This document shows, piece by piece, positions 46,694 to 54,846 of a DNA stretch of 64,000 nucleotides (its first letter is position 1; every line of letters starts with the position of its first letter). The notes under the pieces are model-generated. The model searched no databases, was not told where the DNA came from, and saw only the letters and a list, made by a program, of their open reading frames with translations. Where the stretch lies: contig NZ_PJIK01000005.1 of NCBI RefSeq assembly GCF_002929275.1, positions 124,001 to 188,000 on the forward strand, given 5' to 3'. Origin of the DNA: Arthrobacter sp. ZGTC131. Its GTDB lineage: Bacteria > Actinomycetota > Actinomycetes > Actinomycetales > Micrococcaceae. Both the position numbers and the translations under genes were made by a program.

Positions 46694-47799
46694 GCGGTCA
46701 CCCCTTCAATAGCGGTGCGCGTGGCCCAGGGCGGGGAGGTGAAGCCGCTGCGCTGGGCGAGGATGAGATCGATGATCTCAGCCGCAGTTTTCATGCGCCG
46801 GAAGTGATCGCCGCTAAGAAGGACCCATGAGTGGCCCTCCCCCGTGAGGGTTTCCTTGAACCATTCGGTCATTTCCGCGCGGCGGTGTTCGCCTTCACGC
46901 CAGCCGTCGTCTTCGAAGTCCACACCTTCATGATCGGTGATCAGGTACAGGTCGCGCCGCGGCAGGTGCTCCAGGGAGTTGCACGCGCCGTAGCTGCGCT
47001 CACCAACGTAGTACCGCTCCCACAGGGTGGTGGCCAGAGCGTCAGTGTCGGCGATGACCAGCGGGCAGACGTCGGCGGCAGCGTTCTCGAGGGCGTTCTG
47101 CCGGGCGCCGATCTTGGCAAAGTCGGCGGCGGTCCACACCATCTCGTCCAGTCGAGCGCCCGGCCTCACGGCCCGCAGCTCGTCGAACTTCTCGTAGGTG
47201 TACCGGCGGCCATATTCAGGCACGTCTGCCAGCCGCGGAAACCGAGCCCGATAGTGCTCCATGAGCGCTTTGACCAGGCTCGTCGTGCCCGTGGATTCGG
47301 CGCCGACGACGATGATCCGGGTGGCCAATTCCTGCCTGGCCGGGCCGATGATGCAGGGCCAGGCCACACCAAGGTCGTCGCGGCACAGCGTTCCGCTGAT
47401 GGGGTACGCGGTCCGGGACAGGTCGACGAGGACGTGCTCGGCATCGAAGGCTTCGGCCAGCCGGGCGCCGTACTCCTCGGAGCTGAAGACCGCATCGATT
47501 TTAACGACACCGTGTGACTTGAGCGCCAGTCGCATGAGCTCGTTCTGTGCCTTCCAGATCTCGTCGGAGTGGTAGTCCTCAGGGCAGTCGTTACGCATTC
47601 CTATGACGTGGACTCCATCTGCGTTGGCGAACTCTTCCTGCAGCCACTTGGTCCGCTCGGCGACCGTGACGGATTCGAAGCGGCTGCCGAGAACGAGGAC
47701 TGAGACCCGCTCAGACTGCGCGGCGGCGCTGGCGATGAGGTGGGCGTGGCCTGCGTGGGGCGGGTAGAACTTACCGATGACCATGGCGTTCCTGTACAT
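46690..47799 (-). CDS. nadR: NadR-like NMN adenylyltransferase / ribosylnicotinamide kinase
   Basis: A 369-residue protein with two domains. The adenylyltransferase half has GKFYPPHAGHAHLI (residues 9-22), VLGSRFESVTVAERTKWLQE and later HGVVKIDAVFSSEEYGARLA. The kinase half begins at the P-loop-like GAESTGTTS (166-174), followed by DVPEYGRRYTYEK and the DTDALATTLW block. The N-terminal DNA-binding domain of the enterobacterial NadR is absent. Predicted pathway: nicotinamide riboside imported by PnuC is phosphorylated to NMN and adenylated to NAD. The P-loop lysine is replaced by Thr172. The ATG lies 1 nt before the pnuC stop. Confidence 0.9.
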   Translation of the reverse strand: MYRNAMVIGKFYPPHAGHAHLIASAAAQSERVSVLVLGSRFESVTVAERTKWLQEEFANADGVHVIGMRNDCPEDYHSDEIWKAQNELMRLALKSHGVVKIDAVFSSEEYGARLAEAFDAEHVLVDLSRTAYPISGTLCRDDLGVAWPCIIGPARQELATRIIVVGAESTGTTSLVKALMEHYRARFPRLADVPEYGRRYTYEKFDELRAVRPGARLDEMVWTAADFAKIGARQNALENAAADVCPLVIADTDALATTLWERYYVGERSYGACNSLEHLPRRDLYLITDHEGVDFEDDGWREGEHRRAEMTEWFKETLTGEGHSWVLLSGDHFRRMKTAAEIIDLILAQRSGFTSPPWATRTAIEGVTA

Positions 47800-47800
47800 G

Positions 47801-48466
47801 TCAGGCTCCGACGGTGACAGTTTGGGGGGTCGCCGGCGCTTCGGCGCGGCCGCGCCTCCAGTCGATGAGGCCGTAGATGCATAGGGCGAAGAACCCCACA
47901 TAGAGAATGGCGGTAAGCGTCAGCCCCCGGCTGAGATAGAGCGGAATGGAGATGACGTCGATGAGGATCCACACGTACCAGTGCTGGAAGATCTTCCGGG
48001 CCTGTCCGTAAGTGGCTACCAGGGATGCCGTCAGGACGAAGGCATCGGGCCAGGGCACCTGGGAGTCGGTGCCATGGGTGAGGATCATGGCTATCCCGGC
48101 CGTGCCGAGCGCGGTGGCCGCAAGTGCGACGAGCGCCTCCGTGCGGGAGGCGTCCCGGATGGGCAGGTCGTTCCTGCCTGCGGTCCGGGCGTTGCCGCGG
48201 ACCCAGTTGTACCAGCCGTAGACGGCGACGGCGGCGAAGATGACTTGCAGGACAGATTCACCATAGAGGCCGGCGCCTAGGAACAGTATGGTGAACGCCA
48301 GGTTGTTCAGGATGCCGATGGGCCAGTTCCACAGCTTCTGCCGGGCGACGCCGTAGACGCAGGCGGCGCCGGTGACGAAGCCGATGATCTCGATCCAGCT
48401 CACGGGGGTGCCGAGCAGGCTGGGGATCGCCGCGGAGTTCATCCAGTCGAGCAAGACGTTCATCAT
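47801..48466 (-). CDS. pnuC: Nicotinamide riboside transporter PnuC
   Basis: A 221-residue protein with seven membrane segments and the PnuC signatures ARQKLWNWPIGILNNLAFTI, GWYNWVRGN and the late QHWYVWILIDVISIPLYLSR. It imports nicotinamide riboside by facilitated diffusion. It is first in the operon pnuC-nadR-nrtR and lies directly downstream of two palindromic operators. Start ATG 48466 or 48463. Confidence 0.93.
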   Translation of the reverse strand: MMNVLLDWMNSAAIPSLLGTPVSWIEIIGFVTGAACVYGVARQKLWNWPIGILNNLAFTILFLGAGLYGESVLQVIFAAVAVYGWYNWVRGNARTAGRNDLPIRDASRTEALVALAATALGTAGIAMILTHGTDSQVPWPDAFVLTASLVATYGQARKIFQHWYVWILIDVISIPLYLSRGLTLTAILYVGFFALCIYGLIDWRRGRAEAPATPQTVTVGA

Positions 48467-48479
48467 GTACCCTTCGTTA

Positions 48480-48494
48480 TTATCAGTATGACAA
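48480..48494. promoter_or_regulatory. Palindromic operator 1 before pnuC
   Basis: TTATCA-GTA-TGACAA, a match to TTRTCA-N3-TGAYAA. It is a good NrtR operator candidate since it precedes an NAD-salvage operon that encodes its own NrtR-like protein. Confidence 0.6.
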
Positions 48495-48514
48495 TTAAGA
48501 GGTTAGCATGATTA

Positions 48515-48529
48515 TTGTCATGTTGATAA
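48515..48529. promoter_or_regulatory. Palindromic operator 2 before pnuC
   Basis: TTGTCA-TGT-TGATAA, the same pattern TTRTCA-N3-TGAYAA as operator 1. Centre-to-centre spacing is 35 bp. This AT-rich stretch contrasts with the GC-rich surroundings. Confidence 0.6.
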
Positions 48530-48655
48530 AAACTGGGTTGCTCGCTGGCTTACTGCGCCGGTTTTAGCGCGGACCGCCCGAGGACGAGGGTTGGCCACAA
48601 CAAGCCCTTGGTACGGTGGGGCCAGTTCGATCACGCACAGGATGGGTACACCGGA

Positions 48656-49021
48656 ATGGGTTTCAAACAGTTCTTCGACTGGCTCAGCGGGGCCAGAACA
48701 CGCACCAGGCCTGCGCCAGCAGCAGCAATTGATCCTCCGGTCGGCGCTTTGCTGCCGTCGGACCAAACGGCAAGTAGGTCAGGCGTTCGCGCAATCCTGG
48801 ATGCAGAAAATCTCGTCGAGTACAACTGGTTTGAGGACCGCTACCAACACGAATATGAGGCCGGCATCCTGAAGGTGGACTCCGGGTGGCGTGTCTACTA
48901 CGCGGATGAGAAGGCTGTCGCGCTCTTTGACAGAGAGTACGAAGATGAGGGACAGGCGCTCACCAAGTTCTTGGAGTTGGCCCGGCACAACAGCAGCGCC
49001 TGGAAAAAGCGCCGCGCGTGA
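48656..49021 (+). CDS. Hypothetical small protein, possible immunity-like fold
   Basis: A 121-residue protein: MGFKQFFDWLSGARTRTRPA, then a P/A-rich stretch, then a compact C-terminal half (AENLVEYNWFEDRYQHEYEA, GWRVYYADEKAVALFDREYE, EGQALTKFLELARHNSSAWK). The last part, with an acidic 'eYxxGxxxxxxGWRVYxaDE' pattern and a following helix, is reminiscent of small immunity proteins (Imm59-like), but I cannot name the family. The ATG at 48656 is preferred over the upstream in-frame start at 48608. Confidence 0.5.
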   Translation: MGFKQFFDWLSGARTRTRPAPAAAIDPPVGALLPSDQTASRSGVRAILDAENLVEYNWFEDRYQHEYEAGILKVDSGWRVYYADEKAVALFDREYEDEGQALTKFLELARHNSSAWKKRRA

Positions 49022-49128
49022 TCCGCCGGCATCGTCCCTGTGCTGTGCTTAGCAGGGTTTGTGCTTCGCGGAGCCCTTCGCGTTCTCCGCTCGTTGTCGT
49101 GCTGCCTTAAATTGGCGTTTCCCCTTAG

Positions 49129-49593
49129 CTACGCAAGGCGGCTGCGGACGATCTCGCTGACGGCTTTGCCGTCGAAGCGTCCGGCAACCTTGGCCGTGAC
49201 GGGCTTCATTATTGCGCCCATGTGGCGGATGGACACCTCCGCGCCTTCGGCTCTGAGGGCTTCGATTGTCTCGTCAACGATGCTTTCGACCTCCCCGGCC
49301 GTCAGTGGCTGAGGCAGGAACGCCTCGATGACCTCGGCTTCTGCCAATTCAGCCGTGGCGCGTCCCTCCTGGCCGGCCTCCGTGTAGATGCGGGCAGTGT
49401 CATGGCGCTTTGCCGCTTCCTTTTGCATGAGGGCGGTCACCTGGGCATCGTCCAGTTCGATTGGCGTCTTGCCGGACTTTTCGCGCGTTTCGATCTCGCC
49501 CAGGACATTTCGCACCGTGGTGAGCGCCACCCGGTTGCCGTCCTTCATGTGGGCAACGACGTCGGCGTGCAGGCGTTCCTTCAGGGTGCTCAT
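49129..49593 (-). CDS. GatB/YqeY-domain protein
   Basis: A 154-residue protein: MSTLKERLHADVVAHMKDGN, VALTTVRNVLGEIETREKSG, the LDDAQVTALMQKEAAKRHDT block and FLPQPLTAGEVESIVDETIE, ending IRHMGAIMKPVTAKVAGRFD. This is the stand-alone YqeY family (similar to the C-terminal tail of GatB). Its role is not clear; it may affect tRNA-dependent amidation or other tRNA metabolism. GAAAGGACG precedes the ATG. Confidence 0.92.
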   Translation of the reverse strand: MSTLKERLHADVVAHMKDGNRVALTTVRNVLGEIETREKSGKTPIELDDAQVTALMQKEAAKRHDTARIYTEAGQEGRATAELAEAEVIEAFLPQPLTAGEVESIVDETIEALRAEGAEVSIRHMGAIMKPVTAKVAGRFDGKAVSEIVRSRLA

Positions 49594-49801
49594 GATTTTC
49601 GTCCTTTCAACAGCATTCAGTATTCCAATGGTGTACCCGTGCGCCGGTTCTAACTAGGACCCGCAGCCCGCAGCGGCCGTGCCCGCGGAAGTCGGCCCGG
49701 CACTACTTTCGGTTTCACCGGCATGCCGCAGCCGGAAGGGGAGAATCTTCCGGGTATTGTTGTCGGGGTTTGGGGGGGCCGCTACCCCTGTCTGGGGAGG
49801 A

Positions 49802-50842
49802 ATGAGCAACGTGGAACCGCACGGCCGAAATCGCCGGAACGCGAAAATTGGCCGCCGGCTTTTCGCGCTCGCCACAGTGGCCGTGGCCCTCAACGGCTGC
49901 GGTCCTGCGGCCCGAAGCGGCGCCACCGGAACCGCAGCGGCACCCGCTGCACCGTCGACTGCGGCCCCGCCCGTCGCGACCGTTCCAGCAAAACCTCCGA
50001 CTGCGGCCCCTCCTGCCGCTGAGCGTCCCCTGCCGGACTCTCCGGCACCGGATCGGGTGCCGGTTCCTCCGGCGGCGGAGCCGACCGTCCCGCCGGTCAC
50101 CGAACGCCCGCCCTCCCCTGCCGCCACCGGGCTGCCCGGGGCGCCGGCCAAGGACCGCATCGTGGCAGACTTCACGGGCAAGGCTCCGGGAACGTGGGGC
50201 CTCTTCGTGCCGGGGACCGCCACGAAGCTCACGGGCGGCGGCCGCAGGATCGCCCTGACCTTCGACTGCTGTGGCGGTCCCGGCGGGAACGGCGTAGACC
50301 AAGAACTCATCGACATGCTGCAACGTACGCGGACCCGGGCCACGTTCTTCCTTAATTTCCGGTGGATCCAGGCAAATCCAGGGGCCGCCAAATCCCTGGC
50401 CGAAAACCCTCTTTTCGAGGTCGGCAACCACGGCACCAAACACATCCCGCTCTCGGTTTCCGGCCGCAGCGCCTACGGAATCCAAGGCACGGCCAGCCCG
50501 TCGGAGGTCTACGAAGAAATCATGGTGAACCAGGCTGCACTGCACCGCCTCACCGGGAAGCCGGTCCGGTACTTCCGGCCCGGCACTGCCTATCTCGACG
50601 AGGCCTCCGCCGCGATCGTCAGGCAACTCGGGATGGTCCCTGTGTCATTCAGCGTTAACGGCGACGGCGGTGCCACCTACCCTGCGCCGGCTGTTGTTGG
50701 CGAAGTCGCGGCAGCCAAGGCCGGGGACATCATCATTGCCCACGCCAACCACCCCGGCTGCGGAACCGCGGCAGGCGTCGCGCAGGCATTGACCGCCCTC
50801 AAGGCGGACGGCCTCAAACCCGGACGGCTCAACCTGAAGTAG
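49802..50842 (+). CDS. Polysaccharide deacetylase-like lipoprotein
   Basis: A 346-residue exported protein: lipoprotein-type signal (RRLFALATVAVALNGCGPAA), a Pro/Ala-rich linker (residues about 40-120), and a NodB-like domain with ALTFDCCGGPG (about residue 150), the metal-binding NHGTKH block and PVRYFRPGTAYLDEASAAIV. In canonical carbohydrate esterase 4 enzymes the first motif is TFDDG; here the second Asp is Cys (TFDCCGG), a variant that occurs in part of the family. It probably de-N-acetylates cell-wall glycans; activity is unproved. ATG 49802 is preferred over the frame start at 49679. Confidence 0.88.
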   Translation: MSNVEPHGRNRRNAKIGRRLFALATVAVALNGCGPAARSGATGTAAAPAAPSTAAPPVATVPAKPPTAAPPAAERPLPDSPAPDRVPVPPAAEPTVPPVTERPPSPAATGLPGAPAKDRIVADFTGKAPGTWGLFVPGTATKLTGGGRRIALTFDCCGGPGGNGVDQELIDMLQRTRTRATFFLNFRWIQANPGAAKSLAENPLFEVGNHGTKHIPLSVSGRSAYGIQGTASPSEVYEEIMVNQAALHRLTGKPVRYFRPGTAYLDEASAAIVRQLGMVPVSFSVNGDGGATYPAPAVVGEVAAAKAGDIIIAHANHPGCGTAAGVAQALTALKADGLKPGRLNLK

Positions 50843-50864
50843 TCCGGCGGTAGCCTAGATTCCT

Positions 50865-51629
50865 ATGGTTTACTTCGAAGCAGCCGCGCCTTCCCTCCCG
50901 CAACAATGGTGGGACCGCCTGATTTCAGGCTTCGCACAGTCCGACATTCCGGCGGTATCCATTGCTGAACTCCTGACCGTCGTCGTCATTGCCGTAATCC
51001 TCTCGGTCCCGCGCGCCACCTGGCGGTACTTCGGGTTGTTCGCGACAGTGACCCACGAGCTGGGGCATGCGTTTGCCGCCCTTACGAGCGGCCAGCGGCT
51101 TGGCGGCATCCAGCTGCGGCTCAACCATTCGGGCACCACCACCTCCTACACGCGCGGCCGGCTCGCCGCAGTGTGGTCAGGCTTTTGGGGATATCCCGTT
51201 CCCGGCATCACGGGCGCGGCCCTCGTATGGTCCGGTTTCACGGGGTGGGGCCCCGCCGCCATGTCCGCCGGACTGCTGATACTGCTGGCATCCCTGATGT
51301 TCATTCGCAATGTCGCCGGAGTGTTCATCCTCCTGGCGACGGTCATTGCATCGGCCGCCATGATCATTGCCGTGCCCGCTGCTTTTACCGGGCACGTGGC
51401 CATCATTCTGGGGCTGGCGCTGCTCGTGGCCGCAGTGCGTGACCTGGCCAAGCTCACCAACGTCCACCTCCGCCGCCGCGACCAGCTGAGAACTTCCGAC
51501 GCCTACATCCTCTACCGTGCCACCGCGGTGCCGTCGGGCGTCTGGATCGTGCTGTTTTCCATCCTGGTGGCAGCATCCTGGCTAGTGGCATGGCAGCCGA
51601 TCTCGCAGGTTCTTGCCGCGGCGACATAG
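50865..51629 (+). CDS. M50B-family metallopeptidase-like membrane protein
   Basis: A 254-residue protein with six or so membrane segments and the HELGH zinc motif in VTHELGHAFAALTSGQRLGG (about residues 65-85), typical of peptidase_M50B-like proteins. The usual NxxPxxPLDG second motif is not evident, so it may be a reduced or inactive relative of site-2 proteases. It starts 22 nt after the deacetylase gene. Confidence 0.85.
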   Translation: MVYFEAAAPSLPQQWWDRLISGFAQSDIPAVSIAELLTVVVIAVILSVPRATWRYFGLFATVTHELGHAFAALTSGQRLGGIQLRLNHSGTTTSYTRGRLAAVWSGFWGYPVPGITGAALVWSGFTGWGPAAMSAGLLILLASLMFIRNVAGVFILLATVIASAAMIIAVPAAFTGHVAIILGLALLVAAVRDLAKLTNVHLRRRDQLRTSDAYILYRATAVPSGVWIVLFSILVAASWLVAWQPISQVLAAAT

Positions 51630-51638
51630 GCTGGGTCA

Positions 51639-52700
51639 ATGACCGAGACGCCCAGCACACTCGAACAACACAGCACCAGGGGATCGTATGTCACCGGTGG
51701 CGACTTCAACCGGGACACCAACTACATCGAGGACCGTATCACCAGGGAAGGCACCCCGGGGCCGAACGGCGAGCCCGGCTGGCCCGTGGCGCCCGGCCGC
51801 TACCGTTTGATAGCCGCTCGTGCCTGCCCGTGGGCGAACCGCGCCGTGATCGTGCGAAGGCTACTGGGTCTGGAAGAGGTCATCTCCATGGGCCAGCCCG
51901 GCCCCACACACGATGCCCGTTCCTGGACGTTCGACCTGGATCCGGACGGCAAGGACCCCGTTCTGCGCATAGAGCGCCTGCAGGATGCGTACTTCCGCCG
52001 CTTCCCGGACTATCCCCGCGGCATCACGGTACCCGCAATGGTGGACGTCGCGAGCGGGGCAGTGGTCACCAACGACTTTCCGCGGATCACGCTGGACTTT
52101 TCCACCGAGTGGACCGAATTCCACCGCCCCGGTGCGCCGCAGCTCTACCCTGAACACCTGCGCGAGGAGATTGACAGTGTCAACAGGCGCGTCTTCACCG
52201 AGGTCAACAATGGAGTTTACCGGTGCGGTTTCGCCGGCTCCCAAGATGCCTACGACGCCGCCTACAGCAGGCTGTGGACGGCCATGGACTGGCTCGAAGA
52301 ACGGCTGAGCACCCGGCGGTACCTCGTGGGCGACTCGATCACCGAGGCTGATGTCCGGCTTTTCACGACGCTGGCCCGCTTCGATGCCGTGTATCACGGC
52401 CATTTCAAGTGCAACCGGAACAAGCTCAGCGAGATGCCCGTCCTGTGGGCCTACGCCCGCGATCTCTTCCAGACGCCCGGATTCGGGGACACCACCGACT
52501 TCGTGCAGATCAAACAGCACTATTACATCGTTCATGAAGACATCAATCCCACCGGCGTCGTCCCGGCAGGACCGGATTTGTCCGGGTGGCTGACACCGCA
52601 CGGCCGCGAAGCGCTGGGCGGGCGGCCCTTCGGGGAAGGCACGCCTCCCGGACCCGTCAAAACAGGAGAAGAAGTGGCCCCGGGACACGGCCCCTGCTGA
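51639..52700 (+). CDS. GST-fold quinone reductase (glutathionyl-hydroquinone reductase family)
   Basis: A 353-residue protein: an N-terminal thioredoxin fold with the redox motif RACPWANRAVIV (about residues 65-76) and C-terminal GST helices (LVGDSITEADVRLFTTLARF, YHGHFKCNRNKL). ECM4/YqjG/XiGst family members reduce glutathionyl-hydroquinones. A mycothiol-producing actinobacterium lacks glutathione as main thiol, so mycothiol is the likely partner here (mshC lies in this window). The start is 9 nt after the M50B stop. Confidence 0.88.
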   Translation: MTETPSTLEQHSTRGSYVTGGDFNRDTNYIEDRITREGTPGPNGEPGWPVAPGRYRLIAARACPWANRAVIVRRLLGLEEVISMGQPGPTHDARSWTFDLDPDGKDPVLRIERLQDAYFRRFPDYPRGITVPAMVDVASGAVVTNDFPRITLDFSTEWTEFHRPGAPQLYPEHLREEIDSVNRRVFTEVNNGVYRCGFAGSQDAYDAAYSRLWTAMDWLEERLSTRRYLVGDSITEADVRLFTTLARFDAVYHGHFKCNRNKLSEMPVLWAYARDLFQTPGFGDTTDFVQIKQHYYIVHEDINPTGVVPAGPDLSGWLTPHGREALGGRPFGEGTPPGPVKTGEEVAPGHGPC

Positions 52701-52793
52701 AGGCAGAGTCCTGCGTCGCACGCTCACCGGGCCCCCGGCGTTGACGGTTAATCCACTTGCCGCACACGGGCGGCGGCCCTACTGTTGGGCCGG

Positions 52794-53912
52794 ATGAGCA
52801 CCTCGAAGCAGGACACAACGGCCCGGGATCCACTGCCCTGGAAACTTTGGCAGATCACTGCAGGAAGGGTGGGGCGCGCCCTTGCCGCGCCGCGGCTGCA
52901 ACTGGCCGCCAAGGCCGGCCTGGCCGCGGGCCTCGCGTTCCTGATCGCTCCGCTGATGCCAGGCGCTGCGGCACAGTATCCGTACTATGCTCCGCTCGGC
53001 GCGCTGGTGGTGATGTACGAAAACGTCGCCGGGTCCATGCGCCAAGGCGTGCAGACGCTGGTGGGACTGGCGGCGGGCATCGGCCTTGCCTTCCTCCTGA
53101 TCAGCTTCGGCGCCACTCCCCTCACCGTGGGCGTGGTGATGGCCCTCGGTGTCCTGCTGGCCGGGCTCCCCCGCCTGGGCGCCGGCCGGGACTGGATCCC
53201 TACGGCGGCGCTGTTGGTCCTGCTCGTGGGCGGACACAACCCGGACGACTTCTCGTTCGGATACCTGCTCCAGATGGGCGTGGGTGTTGCCGTTGGCATC
53301 GTCGTGAACATGCTCGTGTTCCCGCCCCTCCACTTCAACGCGGCCGCGATGAGCCTGGCTGAACTCCGCCTCGCGCTGGCCCGCCAACTCTCCGACATGG
53401 GAGAGGCGATGCACGAAAAATGGCCACCCGAGCACCAGGAGTGGTCCCGCAGGTCCGAAGAACTGGCCGGATCGGCCAGGTCCGTCCGCGCCGCGGTGGA
53501 GAAAGCGGATGCCAGCAGGGAGGCCAACCCCCGGCGCCGTTTCCATCCCCGCGACGTGGACCTGGACTACCGCAACGTCCGGGACCTGGAGCGCATCACG
53601 TTCCACATCCAGGACATGACCGAGGTGCTGACGGACGTGATCTGGAGCGAGGACATGCCCTTCACCATCCCGTTGCCTTACAGCGAGCCGCTGGCGGAAG
53701 CCCTGGCAGCAGTCAGCGAAGTGCTTCGCTCGGCAGAAGAGGACGACGCCGGCCGGCAGGCGGAGCTGCTGCGTGCGGCTCACGCTGCGGTCGGTGCCCT
53801 CGAAGTACGCATCACCTCCGAGGACACCGACGCAGATGCACCGAGCGCCGCCGAGTCCATTCTGCTGAGCCTCCACCGGATCCTGCGAGTCACTCGTACG
53901 GACGGCCGGTGA
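52794..53912 (+). CDS. FUSC-family inner-membrane protein
   Basis: A 372-residue protein: about five membrane segments in residues 40-190 (AGLAAGLAFLIAPLMPGAAA, YYAPLGALVVMYENVAGSMR, LVGLAAGIGLAFLLISFGAT and so on) and a cytoplasmic helical half (RVSLDY-like RRFHPRDVDLDYRNVRDLER, TFHIQDMTEVLTDVIW). This is the aromatic-acid exporter type (FUSC/ArAE) architecture, single copy. It may export small aromatic acids. ATG 52794 is chosen over the in-frame TTG at 52785. Confidence 0.85.
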   Translation: MSTSKQDTTARDPLPWKLWQITAGRVGRALAAPRLQLAAKAGLAAGLAFLIAPLMPGAAAQYPYYAPLGALVVMYENVAGSMRQGVQTLVGLAAGIGLAFLLISFGATPLTVGVVMALGVLLAGLPRLGAGRDWIPTAALLVLLVGGHNPDDFSFGYLLQMGVGVAVGIVVNMLVFPPLHFNAAAMSLAELRLALARQLSDMGEAMHEKWPPEHQEWSRRSEELAGSARSVRAAVEKADASREANPRRRFHPRDVDLDYRNVRDLERITFHIQDMTEVLTDVIWSEDMPFTIPLPYSEPLAEALAAVSEVLRSAEEDDAGRQAELLRAAHAAVGALEVRITSEDTDADAPSAAESILLSLHRILRVTRTDGR

Positions 53913-53934
53913 GACTGCCCGGTCCCGGACGGCG

Positions 53935-54846
53935 CTACAGCGCCACCACGGATCCGCTGAAGTGCTTCCGGCCGGACCGCGGGCTCCACGCCACGTAGTC
54001 GGAACGCAACCATGCCGCGCCGTCCGTCTGCACAGTGGAAATGTCCAAAGCCACCCTCGCCGGCAGGAACACCGGCGCCTCGAAACTGACCTCCCAGCGG
54101 AAGGCCTCGCCCTTGGCGGACCCGACGTCCGCCAGCGCCCTCGACGCGAGGTACATGCCGTGCGCAATGGAACGGCGCAGGCCCAGGGCCTTGGCTGAGA
54201 GCACGCTGAGGTGGATGGGATTGAAGTCGCCGGAAACCGCGGCATACGCACGTCCGGCGTCGACCCCGAGCTGCCAGAGCCCAGTCGGATCCGGAGCCTT
54301 GAACGCCGCAGGCTGGGCCGCGGCCGCCGCCTTATCGATTCCGGGCAGGTAAACACCCTTCGCCAGATAGGTCGAAACCCCACGCCAGTGGACCGTGCCT
54401 TCGCCGGCCCCGCGGACCTCGGCCACGATGTCCAGTTGGGTTCCGGCGCGGTGCGCCCGAAGGTTTTCCGTCCAGGCCGTGATATCCATCGGGTCGGCAA
54501 ACCTCAGCGCACTGCGGTGCTCAACCACGTTGCGCAAATGGATCATTCCCAGCAGCGGCAACGGAAAGTCATCGCGGTTCATGACACTCATGGCCACCGG
54601 GAACGCCAGCGCGTGGATGAAACCGGCGGGCAGCACGTCGCTGGCACTTTCACCCAGGAGGTGCTGATAGGCCGTGAGATTCCCGACGTCGGCCAGGACT
54701 CCCCTGACCTCATGGCTTACCAGGGGCAGCGCGGTGCTGTTATGTGAGCCCAGGATCCGGCGCCGGGCAGCCGCGGCGGCCGCATTCACGTAGAGCTTCG
54801 AGAGGGACGGCATTTCTCCCAGAATGATGGGCTGGGCGCTGCTCAT
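53935..54846 (-). CDS. MaoC-like 3-hydroxyacyl-thioester dehydratase HtdX-type
   Basis: A 303-residue double hot-dog protein. The C-terminal half carries the hydratase 2 motif YAAVSGDFNPIHLSVLSAKA with catalytic Asp and His; the N-terminal half is a degenerate hot-dog domain. This matches HtdX (Rv0241c), which is encoded next to FabG4 (Rv0242c), as here. The reaction is dehydration of 3-hydroxyacyl thioesters. ATG 54846 overlaps the fabG4 stop by 4 nt. Confidence 0.88.
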   Translation of the reverse strand: MSSAQPIILGEMPSLSKLYVNAAAAAARRRILGSHNSTALPLVSHEVRGVLADVGNLTAYQHLLGESASDVLPAGFIHALAFPVAMSVMNRDDFPLPLLGMIHLRNVVEHRSALRFADPMDITAWTENLRAHRAGTQLDIVAEVRGAGEGTVHWRGVSTYLAKGVYLPGIDKAAAAAQPAAFKAPDPTGLWQLGVDAGRAYAAVSGDFNPIHLSVLSAKALGLRRSIAHGMYLASRALADVGSAKGEAFRWEVSFEAPVFLPARVALDISTVQTDGAAWLRSDYVAWSPRSGRKHFSGSVVAL

